64,000 bases of DNA from Siniperca chuatsi (lineage: Eukaryota > Chordata > Actinopteri > Centrarchiformes > Sinipercidae). Position numbers and translations under genes: made by a program. This document shows, piece by piece, positions 48,555-61,900 of the stretch. Below the pieces are notes generated by a model. The model ran no database searches. It was not told where the DNA came from and was given only the letters and a program-made list of their open reading frames with translations. The stretch covers positions 24,859,206 through 24,923,205 of the forward strand of contig NC_058044.1 in the NCBI RefSeq assembly GCF_020085105.1. The letters are read 5' to 3'. The number at the start of each line of letters is the position of its first letter. The first letter of the stretch is position 1.

Positions 48555-50574
48555 GTGAACACCTGCAGAAGCGCTGATGTGCACCAGCAGCTGCAGTCAA
48601 TGTTGCTAGCAAGGGAGAAAAGCCCTGACACAGCTTTAAGGATTAAGGAAGTAGAGCAGAATATCTGGAGACATACAATTACTAGTGCAGTGGCTCTGGC
48701 AGTGGGGCCTCTAAAACCTAATTTGTCGTGTGTACTTGCCTCTGCAAAGAATGAGAAAGGGGCCTGAAAGGGAGGGGGATTGGGCTTCTTGTGGAGGAAG
48801 GATCTGGGAGGTTGTAACTTCAGAGTGGGGTGATACAGAGGAAGAAGAAGTACTGAAATACTTTTTACTTATGTATACCACAATACTAAAATGTGAAAAT
48901 ACTTTGTTACAAGAAATTCAAGAAAACACCTGCCTTTAAAAATTTTACTTAACCATGCAATAACTTATTTTTTGTCGATTTGGGGGCAGCAACAAGCTGT
49001 GAACACAACCCTGACATAATATCACCTTTTAATGGTTATATTGATAACAAACATAGACAGATTAAAAAACAAAACATCCACAGAGCTTTTAGAAAGGTGT
49101 GGAATAAAATCATCACTTTTCCTAAAAAAATATTATGATTGTGAATTAATCATTTAAAAAATGTTGACGGGTCCAACATGAATGTTTTGTTTATCTCTGT
49201 GTGAGATGTTTGACGTTTGTTTCCTGCTTCTAACAAGTCTTGTGAGCCAATAGTATAATGGAGTTGGTATCACATGGTATAGTTGCCAGTGTGGAAAAAA
49301 CGTACACTGATGTTAGTACATATTAGCTAACTTAGTTTAATAGTCTGAACAACAATAATCCATAAAATTACAACTCTGCATATTTAAACAAAATCAACTA
49401 ATCAACAACTACCAACAATCATAGTCCTTACAACCTTAACTAATGTGTTGTCACCGGTTAGATTAGATTAGAAAAATAACAGCTTCAATCCCTGAGGAGC
49501 TACGTTAGCTTTAGTGACGGTTGCGTCCAATTACATACAGTTCCCTCAAACAATGTAACGTTATAACGAAGCTGCGTATCAGAGGGGATTTAGAAATGGG
49601 CCAGGGTCCGACATAACCGATGGCCTGGGGCCAAAACAATCAGGGCAACCTGACTGACCAGTCACTGGTCTGTCCGGGCCGGTGGCGGACTGGTCTGCTT
49701 ATGAAAGGATCGTCGCTCTTCTTTAAGAACGGAGTGGACGTGGGATCCCAATATATTACCAATGTGTCATGTCGAAGGTTCAGAACTACTGTAAATCTGC
49801 TTATTATAGTGTTTAGACCCAAAACTTGATTGTTATTGAGGGTGTCATCTCATATAGCAGTCTAATGTTAGCCCTATTATGAGACACTTTGTTGAGGTAC
49901 TTGTGGCTAGCTAGCCATTTAGCCAGCTGCATTGAGCTCAACAGCTACGGTACTCACGTTAATATAAAAATCTGAAAATACTGACATGATCATACAGTCA
50001 TCCTTTCTCCCTGTAGCCACTGTTGTTGTGTGGCGCTCAGCTGTTTTTTATAATCCGCTATGAGATTTGTTTTCAGCAAGAAAACACTTTAACTGATGTT
50101 AGGTAAACACTACGCTAACACTAATGCTAGCTAACGTCAACTTTTACTGTAGCTGTCTAATGTCGAGCACTGTGGGTTTCAATAGCATCCCTACAATGTA
50201 CTGTACTGTACTCTTTGATTGGATTAAAATGTAAATATTTGCCTCACGTCTTATAGTGTAAGGATGATTGAAATGTAATTTTATGGTAAGTGTTGCAATA
50301 TAGCGCCCCTATTATTATTAAATGATGGCGTCAAAAGGGTTATCTAAAGCTAGCTAGCCATATCCTAAGATTACCATTGACAACTTTACACGAAACACCA
50401 CTGCACAAAGTAAGCTACATTTATAGCTAATGTATAGCTATATGTTGCTAAATGAATTAATTACTCTATCAGGAAAGACTCCTCACTTGATGTGACTGAG
50501 TCCGAGTCTCACTCCACTCGACCATGAAATATGCAGGTTGTGCATCAAACTTTCAACCACTGGAATGGAGTGGA

Positions 50575-50930
50575 AGGGGGGAGGGGGAGTGCGTCATCTA
50601 GTGGCTGGATGTTATCAATAGCACCTTTAAGTTAATATGGTGAACTTGTTAGCAAACAGTTGCTTATTTACACACCCAGCAGTTACGGAGAAACATCATC
50701 ATTCATTTGGAGTCGTGTTTCTTTCCACATGGCGAGTATAAGTCCAATATTCACTCTCCTTTTAGCTGCAGTTAAAAACAATGAGCTGTGAGATGCTACA
50801 AAGCTCTGTAGAGACGATGGGGACTACAGAGGCGGTGATAATTCTCTGTGGATTCATCACTCCTAGCAACACCTTTCACGTTACACATTTAAACCTTCCT
50901 CATTATAGAAATAATATAGTCACTTCACAT
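50575..50930 (+). repeat. Dispersed repeat family C, forward copy
   Basis: Contains AAACAGTTGCTTATTTACAC, TTCATTTGGAGTCGTGTTTC, TAAGTCCAATATTCACTCTC and CTGTGGATTCATCACTCCTA in the same order as the 57050 copy. Confidence 0.6.
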
Positions 50931-51329
50931 AAAAGTAGTCTACAGAAGTAGTATCAACAAAATATACTTAGAATATCACAAGTACTAATAATGCAGAATA
51001 ACCCCTTTCAGTGTTAAATTATTATTGATGCATTAACATGTAAGCAGCATTTTAATGTTCTAGAGGGTGGACCTGAAGCTAATTTTAACTACTTAATACT
51101 GTTGTATAGTTTAAGCTATGATGCTTTATAATCTGATCATTTGCTTTGCATGCAAAATTTGAATATGCAAAGTAACTCCAGCTGTCATTTAAATGTAGTG
51201 GAGCAAAAAGTGCAATATTTACTGCTGAAATGTAGTGGAGTAGAAGTAATATGTGGCATACAATGGAAATACTCAAGTACAGTACAAGTACCTCAAAACT
51301 GTAAAGAAACAAAATAGCTCATGAGTATC

Positions 51330-52926
51330 ATGCATTTTATTGGAAATGAGACACACAATACACAGGTATTGCAAGGTCAACATTTAACCTAACATCATTA
51401 CAAAGAAAAAAAAACTTCATACAAAACATCCAAACAAAAAATCTCAAAATGCTCAAACAGAATTAAAGACAAAATGCAATTAATAATTGTTATTAAAGTT
51501 GTTTTGGCTAAAATTTTTCAACAGTTCTGATCAGGTTACATTCATATGTAAACATTGGTATGAGGCAAGACATTGGAAAACTTACAGTCATTACAGTGTC
51601 CATCCTTCCATTGCATCGCTAGCTGCAGGACTTGGAGGTAGCCCCTGTCTATGCTGGTTCAAACACAACATTTTGTTTGTGATCAGAAAATAATTTGACA
51701 AACCATTCATCTACAGGCAGCCGGCTTTCACCCTGCTTTGTTTTTGGTCGAGGACATCAACATGATAAAGGAGCATCATGGGGATACGTCATCTCCTGGT
51801 CCCTCAGAGATGAATATTAACATATCAGCTTTATAATGTGCAAAAAAAGCCACTGTAGCATCTCTTATCTCCAACTGTAATGATTGTTTGATCCAGGGCA
51901 CTTGTGACAAAATACATTTGGAAGAGGAAAACCTTTCTGGGAGCTACATTTGATTTTATAGTTTCCATTAACACACATGGTCTATCTTTGATACACTGGT
52001 TTCAAATGACATCGCCACAAGAAAAAAGGCATGGATGGGAGTTTTTCATTTAACTATAATAAACATTTACACTGGAACATACTGTACATACCCAGTTCTT
52101 TTCCTAGCAAATAAGCAACGTGGCCTTTTCTGATGGAAAATCATTACTGAGACAGGTTTGGGGATTGCAATTGCAATAGGCCAACAATATATTATTTTTT
52201 ATAAATAATTATATGGCAGGATAGAAGAACACTTTTCACATACATCTCTGTTGAATAATATTTTTTTTGACACCACTGCCCCTTTCTAGTTTGGGTTTCT
52301 GCATTGGCCTTAGGTCAGCTGACTGACAAGCTTATGATTCGAACACAAAGATTTCAAGGCTTGTAATTAAATGGAAAGACTGAGTTTTACTTTTTGTAAA
52401 AGTCAGAGATGCTCTGATTTAAGAACAAAACACAGTAAAATAATCTAAGCTGGGATTTGAAATGTTTATCTTTAACATCACATCCTCTCATCTTTTACAT
52501 CTGTTCTTTTTTTAACTGTTTTTTTTAAGGATAATAGATAATAAGAATGAGCTGCAACACAAAAACACATATGGGTTACTGTATATTATGTTATAGCTTC
52601 TTCATAAGCCCACCAATTAATACAGTAATGTTTTCATATTGTATATCTGACACCCCAAGAGCTGCTATTTGGTAGCGTTGGACTTTTACAAAGTCCTATC
52701 ATGATTCAGTTAGACAGTTAGGGCAGTCAGGCTTTCCCACAGAATAAGCATCATTCTCCTCCCTCTTTCCTCTTTCATCTGAAACCAAATACTTAAAAAT
52801 ATTCTAAACTCACATCACTATCTGCTTCCAAGAGCTTCAGGATATGTCCAACATAAAGGATGCATTGTGAATTATATCCTTGGTGTATCAGTTGTAGGAT
52901 CTAGAGCTCTTTTGGGGCCCTGAATC
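51330..52926 (-). other. Probable cep170 3'UTR
   Basis: AT-rich sequence, free of recognised repeats, downstream (minus strand) of the cep170 stop. A minus-strand AATAAA (plus TTTATT, 51336-51341) about 1.59 kb past the stop is the likely poly(A) signal. The long T-rich/A-rich tracts are typical of a 3'UTR. Confidence 0.5.
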
Positions 52927-55900
52927 TCACTCTGCCACCTCTGCATGGTCTGAATGTCCACAGGGTTCAGTGGCCAGTCCTTCAGGCCTGGAGGAGGAGA
53001 GTGTGCTGGAGGAAGCTTCAGCTCCAGGGTGCAACACCGATGCCCCCTGCAATGTCCCAGGGCTGATCTTCTGGTCAGTCAGAGGGCTGGTCAGGCCCAG
53101 ATTGGACAGAGCATCCAGGGTACCGTCTGGGTCCACCATCATGTCGATTACTGTTAGATTGGCGCAGAACAAACATTTGAAATTAGTAATCTTAAATTTA
53201 ACACAGTTCCAAACAGTACAAAATATAGACAGTTGTAATTTTATGTGCCATAGTTCACTAAAAACTAAAGAAAAGCATCACATCCATACCAAGCAGCTGC
53301 CTTTCCACTCTCTTTAGATCTTGAATAATGGTTGAAATCTCCTGTTAACATAAATAAAAAATTAAGACTGGTTCAGGATGATGAAGTGAAAGTTCATACA
53401 CCAAATAAATCAACTCAGTTCATTTCTTTGTTGCTGCAGGAATAAGTTTGGATCTGTGCCGTGTACACTCAGCAATGCTTTATGAGCCCTGTGACTGTGT
53501 GGTGGATAGACATATCGCTTCAGGGGTTCACATGAGGCCAGACTGGGTTAAAGGCAGAATTTATGACCACAATGAAATTTTGTGGAACTTTTTGCACCCG
53601 CAACAACAGATGTAAGTCTTTCTTCTCCATCAAAACAACCATATTTGGTGTGCTCTGCTCTCCAAAAAAGGAATTTGCAAGGTAATCTAACTGGTATGTG
53701 CAAGTATCATTGCTTCAGTAGGTAATCAGATGTTGTGTGGTACGACTACAGAGAAAAGGAAAGAGTGGATTTAATACTGTATGGAATTAATCCCATCCTA
53801 TGAAAAGCTAATGAATTACTGGCATAAACAAATTCTTGGGCAAAATATGTAATTACTGTAGCCATATCAAATTGCCTTTCAGTTTCTGTCTTTTTGTATT
53901 AATTTATGACAAATTAATGCCAAAAAGCAAACATTATGCTGATTAGACTTCCCTGAAATTTGTCTGTCTGATGACTGTATTAAAATGCCTTACAATTAAC
54001 ATGCACAGTGCACTTCTTTACTCTTGCAAAAGGTTGTGTAGATTTAATTTTGAAAAGGTTAGCTGTCAACACCTTGTTGACAACCTTGGTGTTCTTCCAC
54101 GCACCTGCATATAGTAGTTTTAAGTTATGAAGACAGAATAATCACACACACATTTACTCCTTTTCTGTGACCATCTTTGTTTAGAGCTATTGCCAGCCAT
54201 GGTTAATACCACATGATCATTCAGGCTTGACATTAAAATGAACCGTGGGTTTCATGTTTTTTTCAAACAGAATATTTTGAGCCTGTACTGAAATCCTCAC
54301 CACACACTTTCTGAAACAACACTATAAGAATCTATAGCCACGCTAGCAGCAATGTGAGGCTGTACTTAAGCACAGCTTTGCATTTGAGCTAAATGTTAAC
54401 ACTGGCATGCTAACATGCTGACAATGACAATGCTAACATGCTTATGTTTAGCAGGTATCTTAGTTTAGTGTGTTACCATGTTAACATTTGCTAATTAGCA
54501 ATAAACACAAAGTACAGCTGAGGTTGATGGGAGTGTCATTAGTTTTACAAGTACTAAAATATTGGACAAAGTGAAATTTGGACCTGCTGGCACTACAGGA
54601 AAGGTTGAGGGATCACCAAAGTGATTACTTCATCCTGAGGGGAACATGAATGTCTGAACCAAATTTTATGGAAAACCATCCAATAGCTGAGAAATGTCAG
54701 TCTGGACAAAAGGTGGACCAACGGACATTGCTATGCCTAGTGCCATGCTGCTAGCGTGGCTATAAATATAACTGTCTTGTCTATTTCACGAGCCTTCAGC
54801 ACATAAAACTGAAAGTGTGGGACAGGTTCATCACCTTATTGGAGCTCTTGAGTAATAAGGAGTCATGCTCTGCCTGCAGTTTGTTCTCAATCTCTTCCCA
54901 TTTTCGTTCTTTATCCTTGAAGAGGATCCTGGAGACCGAGTTGGTACAAAAATAGATGAAAGTAAAATACATGAAAATATGTTTGATATAGCTCTTGATA
55001 GAAGTAAGCCTATAAGTTGACTATTAAAGTGATTTCATTCACGCATTGTCTGTAGATTGTAGGAATGAAAAAAGGCCTTTGTCATCCTGTGTGTGATAAT
55101 GAGTAACATATGTGGCTGGTTGTCAGTGTAAACCTTTGTGATGTGCCACTCAAATTGTGCTGATTGGCCTAGTTCTGGCATAAAACACAGACAGAAATCT
55201 TAACACACTATATAATGTTCCTATTTTGACAATTCTATTCTGCATTTGCCCTTTCCTCAGTATGGTATGTATTAAATTTACACCAAATTACAAAAACAGG
55301 ACATTCCTTTATGGACCAACTTCCTGTTTAGTCATGTAGCATGATGCTCACCTGATTTTGCAGGTTGTTTTGTCAACAGACTGACGTATCCTAGAGGAGA
55401 GTTGAGTCACAGATGCTAGTAGTAAACTGTCTAGCACTGCCTGATAGATGATGAAAAGAAAGACATCAATGTCACTTTTATTTAACAGAGGCATACAATG
55501 AAGGCAGATGGTGGAATTGTAAAGAGAAACTAGAAGCTAACACAACCTTTTCAATGTATAGCCATGACTATTTATGCATTTACACATTTACTAAAATATT
55601 CTTTCTCATTAGCTCAGCCAGTAACTTTGGGTCCAGTCATAAGCAGTTTGTCTTCTGAGTGGTGACAGCAGTTGGCATGTAGGGAGCTCCCTCTAGTGGC
55701 ACACTGGTGGTACAACTTTTCAGCAAACTGTACTGTATATACTGTATGTTCTAACAGTAAACTGCTGTCACCATTAACCAGTCACAGAGTGGAGGTAGAA
55801 AATGAAGCTTGTGTGACCTACATTTTCAGACTTCTTTAATGTTAGAGGAGCTTTCACACTTCGCAAGTTGTGCGTAAGTACACAGTGTTTCTCCTTACTC

Positions 55901-58900
55901 ATACTTGAAATAAAGACTTGATTGAGAAAAACATCTAAAATTCAAACTCTAGAATAGCCCTATGGTATGCAGAGTTTGAGGAGTATTGTTTAATATTGAA
56001 ACAGGGACTCACATCGTCTTTATTCCATGTCTGTCTGCGGATGGAGCGGGAGCTCTGTCCACTTGAGCCTCGGGGTCGAAGCTCCACAGACCGCCCATTA
56101 GTTTCCATAATGCTGCTGTGCTCTGCAGAAGGACCACCCACGTCCAAGCTGTCATCAAATACACGCTCCTCCAACTAAAACCGAATTAAAATTTACAAAA
56201 AAGAAATGTTATTTCATCAGATCCTATTTGTGTTCAATTGTACATACTTTGACTTTATTAAGAATCTGAATTTCATTGTAAAGAACATGTTGAATCTTGG
56301 AAGAAGCAAATAGTTGAAAATCCTGATATTTTGTGGTTATCAAATATAGCAGATAGAAAAAAACAAGCTATGTTGTGGTTGTTTTACAATGTGTTGACTA
56401 CCAGAGCTCCAGGGTCTGTGGCTGCAGGGCTGACTGAGTCGATCTCTCCTGCCACATCATGAATTTCTCTGGCAAGCATGGCTAGATCTTTGGCAAGGTC
56501 TTGGCTAATCCTGACAAACAAACACAAATATTAAATCACCATCTGATGTATGTTAAACCAATTTTTCTTTTGTTTTATTTGGTGATATTTATTTCATATA
56601 CTTCATACAAGAACTCATAACCATCAAAAGCACTGCATAATGAAAAAATTGTAATAACAGCTGTTAGCAGGAGAAGCACGTTTGAATACTGTTATCATGA
56701 CTCATCACTGCTCTCAAACGGCACTAGAGTACCTATCACCAACGTACCTGGCTATTTCCTCGCTGTGGGCTGTCCAGTCTCTCATATACTCGTCCTGTTC
56801 CCTGGAGTGCTGCTTCAGGGCAGCCAAGCCTGCAGGATTAGGAGTTGCAGGGGCTGAACCACCTAGCTGGGCTACCCGAGTGGAAGGGAACGGCCGTGTT
56901 TGGCCCTGCTTGGATATGTGGCGGTTTGAGCCATACTCGTCCTCTGAGGTAGAGGCATACTCAACAGGTACGCGGCGCCACCGAGTGCCGGCTAATATTA
57001 AGAAAGAATGGAAGTTAAGTTTAGATGGTGCTTAAAATGTGCTAATTACTAGATTTTTTTTGGTCACTTGGGGGCAGTGCAACAAGCTGTAAACACAGCA
57101 TTCAGGTTGATATGGCAAATGTTTTACCAAACAGTTGCCTATTTACACATCCAGCAGACAGTGAGCAATGTAAGAATTCATTTGGAGTCATGTTTCTGAA
57201 AACCTGACGAATGTAAGTCCAATATTCACTCTTTTTTAGCGCTGTTTTGGTCTCCACCAACTACTGAAAAAAATATTTGGCTCTTTAGCTGCTTAATGCT
57301 GCACGATGTTTACCAGCTAGTCGCTAACTTTGTCAGTCTGCTGTTTGGTGCTGGGCAGGTAGTGTACAGTGGGATTAGTCAGGTGATCATTTTCTGTGGA
57401 TTCGTCACTACGAGCGACTCCTTTTACATCAAACATAATAATTTGACCCACTGTTCATTTGAAAATAAATTAGTGTAGCCTTAGGGAATAGCTAGTTTTA
57501 CAGGCTGGTAATTACAGATACTTATATAATATTTAGGCAGTAAAAGCATTAATTGGACCAAGGAAAGAACAGAATGTGTCAAAGATAATACTATTTCCAT
57601 TTCCAATGGACATGAAAGGAAATTGTTTACTATAGAAAAAACTACTTACACACAGGTGTGACATGTCCAAAGGAGGAGGTGCCTTTATTCTTGTCAGGCA
57701 GCTTGGAGGCGCTGTTAGCCCTAGCTCTGGGTCCAGACACTGAGGTCACATTAGACCCTCTCAGTCCTTGTCTGATGGCATAATCACCTGCAGCACTCCG
57801 GGCCCCCAGACCTCTACTCCTTGTCACAGTGGCCTCTGAGTCACTCTGGGCGGACGGGGAGCCCACCCTCGGCCTCCTCGGCTGTGCCAGAGCCTCTATC
57901 CTGGACATTCCCCTTCTTGCCATACCTGTCCTGGATGTGGAACTAGCGGTGGAGGCCTCAGAGGCTACCGACATCCGGTCAAGATCAGCAGGTTCAGTGT
58001 CTGATGAGTCCCCCAGCCTGGCTCGCCTCAGCAAGGACGCCCTGGTGGGCCTGGGCTTGGAAACACTGGTGGTTTTACTGGCTGCAGAAGAGGCTTGGGC
58101 CTGGGTGATTTTAGCCCGACTAGACTTGGTGCTAGCCCCCACAGTCTGGGCTCTGGCATGTGAGCTTCTAGATTCCTGTGTAGAGGTGGGCTGGGAGTCA
58201 GACAGGAGAGAGTTGGAGTTGACGTCATCGTCAGTGAGGTCCTGGGAAGTCCAGGGGCGGCTGGGCTGCAGAGGACCAGATGCCCTGGTCTTGACCCTTC
58301 TGTCCTGGTTCTCTCGGGCTCCAGCGGGGCCTTTGCTGGATGAGCACACTACAGTTCTCTCCTTCAGCTGTCCTGCAAGAGTCCGGCGTTTCTGGACTAC
58401 TTTTCTCGCTCCGTCAGCCTGGCTTACTGTGCTGGTCGTGTCTACATCTGACTCTGGTGACATGGAGCCTTCAATAGACTGACTTGGTGGGTCACCTTGG
58501 TCTGATATGGTTGTCTCTAAAAAGGCTGCCACAGCTTCTGAGTCTTTCTGCAGTGTGGTGCTGTCAATGCCAGTCTCCCTACTCTGAGTTCTGCTGCGTG
58601 TGAGCCCATCGATGCGAGGTATGAGCTCAATGGGCACGCTGGAGCTTGGTTTCTCCACAGTAAAACTCTCTTGCCTCAATAATGGTTTGCCACTACTTTC
58701 CCTAGCCTTCTCCTCCTCCTTTTTCCTTCTCCGTGCCTCCTCCATTCTTTTCTCCCCACTGGTCAGTGGACGAGGGGGGAGCTTGGCCAACACACCTGAC
58801 TGGCCTGACCTCCCGCCACCACTATCCTGCGACTTGGCTGGTGAGGAGCGACTGGGGCTACCACCGCCCACACCTCCAGTGCCATGACCAGGCCGATTCT

Positions 58901-61900
58901 TTCCCCTGGCCATCTTCTCCCCCTGGTTGTCCTTCTCCTGTAGCTCTGTGTCCTGTTTCTCCCCCATATCTGTACGCAGGCCTGAGCCTGGGGTCCTCCT
59001 TCCTAGGGCGAGCTCCTCACCAGGTAGCTGGGGCAGAGTTCTCCTCTTACGCTCTGTGTAGCCAGACGAGGCAAAGGAGGCTGAGTGGCTGGACTCACTT
59101 ATTTCAGCTGAAAGGAGAGAAAAACTTATTATTAGTATAATACATATCAATGGTAGGTGGTATGCTAGTAGAATTGATGCACTGGTGCTGTGGTTTCGAT
59201 TCAGTGATTCTCTTTCTACCAGATGAACCGTGAGATGTTATTATGTTCTTCATACTTTAATGAATTGTCAAGCAGTCTGTCATTTTTATAGTGCTGAAAA
59301 ATGTGTGCAAGCATCATTTACAGTACAGAAATCCCTACATGAATTTGTTCATTTGTTCATAGCGTGCTGGAACTTGTAAGAAATAACACAAGCTTACAAA
59401 TGAAAAGTTGAATTCATAATCAGTAAAATGCTTGCTCAATTCAATACACTTACCATACTTGGACTGGTATGACCTGTAGCTTATGGTGGCTCATTTTAGC
59501 AAAGTTTAGATAGATTGCTGTGTAACTGACTATGGAGTCAGTTTTACTGCCTTTGTGGCTCTTCTCTACTTGTGCTGCTGTTTTATCATTTACCCGTACC
59601 CTGTAATTGTCTTTTGGGGCCACAGTGGCTTTTGTTTAGCAAAAGTAACATATCAAAGTTTCGCTTTAAATGAACAAAATCCTGCAGTCTTAGCAATATT
59701 TACCCAAACCCTGGGAAAATAATACTCTGATGAGGTTATACCATGACATTGTGCATCACAAGTTTTCGATAATTAGGTCATGTTTCCCACCACTAGTTAA
59801 TTTCCCCAACATCTTATGGTAGAAGGATTCAACTCTTGAAATTCAAGAAACCTAAACCAACCTAGACCATGAACTTCAAATGAGCTGACCAACCAAAATA
59901 TTTGTGTCTTTCCTGTTCAGATGAGATTTTATATAAGTACCTCTGTCCTCTGTGACCATGATGTGACTCTCCCCTCCTGATCCCTCAGGGTCTGTCCTAA
60001 TGTGACTGGCAGCCAGAGTAGCCCACTGCGAGACCCAGCGAGGGCCACCCACCACCAATTCCTCACGTAGTACCTGGACAAAGACATGAAAGATACAAGA
60101 TACATACACCGATTGTGTTTAAACAGAGTAGCAGTAGCTGCTTGTTCTGTTGAAGCTAATTAAACTGAGACATTTTGGACTGCATTTTTTGTCAGTTGGT
60201 CAGTTTACACACCAGACATTGGTTTGAATTTAAAAACTTTCAGTTTTTGCACCTCTGTCTCCATGCGTCCAGGCTTTCCTCTGTCTCTGGTGCCAGACCT
60301 CTGTGAGGTGAGCGTCTCTCTTTTGTCAGCACCCCCCAACCTGGACACACACACAGCCTCCTGCTCATCCACACCAAACACCTGCAACATACACACATGC
60401 AAAAGTAAACAAGCACACACATACATGTATTAAAATGATTGTTTTATGATAGAATCAGAAGCCGACTCAATACATGGAAGGGGCTTATTTATAAGTTTCA
60501 TCTTCCCCACCTTGTCGATCATTTTCCTAGCCTCCTCCTCTTCATGATCTCCATTCTCCAGCTCAATGGTATAGGTCCCTCTGTCACTATAATCATCCCC
60601 ATGGTGATAGCACTCATCACGGCCACTCTGCTGATGTGGTGCCTCTCCACGTCGCCTCTCCACGAATCCACTTGCCACTTTGGAAGTCGAAGACTTGCGA
60701 CGACGAGCAGGACTGTCCTCCTCTGCGAAGAGCCCCTCTGGTACGTTAGCACGACCCTCTCTGATCTTCATCCCTGCACCGTCCCAAAGCCCCCACGAGC
60801 GTTCCTCCATTGCCACGGCCCTGCGCTGCTCTCCAAGTGCGTTCTCTGAGTCACTCTGAGTACCGTCCTCATGTTTACTGCCTGGCATGGGAGGGTAGAG
60901 AAGAAGGTAATGGGTCAGAATGAAAAAAAAAAAGAAAGAGACAAGGAGGGTTAAAGAGAGGCTTAGGCTAAATTAAACTGAAGCAAACAAGCAAGAAATA
61001 TTTATCATATTATCTTATGATAAATACAGACACACATGCTGCACACAAATGGCTGCACATACACACCTTTAAGACTCTTCAGTTGCACAGGCACATCACT
61101 CTTCACACTTTCCCCATCATCCTCAGCAGCCGTGTCTTTCAGAGCCAACGGCAGCTCATTCTGAGCCAGCCAGTCAGCAACTTTGACCTCCGCAGCTACC
61201 ATGGCTGTCTGAAGTGGACTTAGCTCCTCCCCGACAGCCCTTTTAGGACGCGGCCTGGTCTCTGGTCCCACCTTCGCCACTCGATCTTTGACAGTCACTT
61301 TACCTGTCGCCCCAGGGTCAAACTCAATAGTGAAGGAGGCGTGGCCATGGGTGGGCTCTGCACCAGAAGATGCACCAGCCTCTTGTTCTCGCGAGGGGGC
61401 TTCACCGCTCTCTTTACCTGCTGAGGAAGTATCCTTCGTTGGGATCTCAAAGTAGCTAGGCTCCTGATTGGAAGCTGTTTGCGGGGCAGACTTTGGGACC
61501 TCTGTACTTTTCTTGGTGTCTGTCAGAATTAAAGCAAACGTATGTATTTAGCACCCCAAAGTCTACTAAATATAAGGGAAGTAGTAATATATTTATAAAG
61601 CCTGAACATATTTAAAGCTGCTAACAGCTAAGTTGGGAAAATAGAGATATTTCAAATAACACAATCCACATTAATTACTGCCTTAACTACATCACATAAA
61701 ATAGTATTTTTGCAGCATTGTAAATACCTGTTTCAGCTTTTTCTCGCTTCCGATCTGAGCTCTTTTCCTCAGGTCTCCCTGGTTGCTGGTCATCAGCGTC
61801 TCCATCTCCCCACCAGGCAGGCTGGCCATAGAGGGGCGTGCCTCTGTGCAACAATGCTAGGTCAACTGGCAAAAACAACCCGTCGTTTAATCTTACAAGG

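Larger units (their letters stand above)
45732..51329. other. pld5 5' flank and pld5-cep170 intergenic region
   Basis: No gene is recognised here. Contents: CA/GT microsatellites (45779-45796, 45978-45998, 46338-46393), a foldback repeat with a nested MITE (46615-47970), a perfect hairpin (48517-48554), and fragments of a dispersed repeat (48960-49030, 50575-50930). The rest is AT-rich unique-looking sequence. Short open frames (for example around 49620-49829) have no homology or splice support that I can see. The pld5 promoter should lie just above 45731. Confidence 0.5.

Noticed and set aside
57829-58482. 217-codon open frame on the plus strand
   Set aside because: It is antisense to the large Ser/Arg-rich cep170 exon (57650-59107). 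Its openness is a by-product of that exon's codon usage, and it has no splice signals or recognisable domain.
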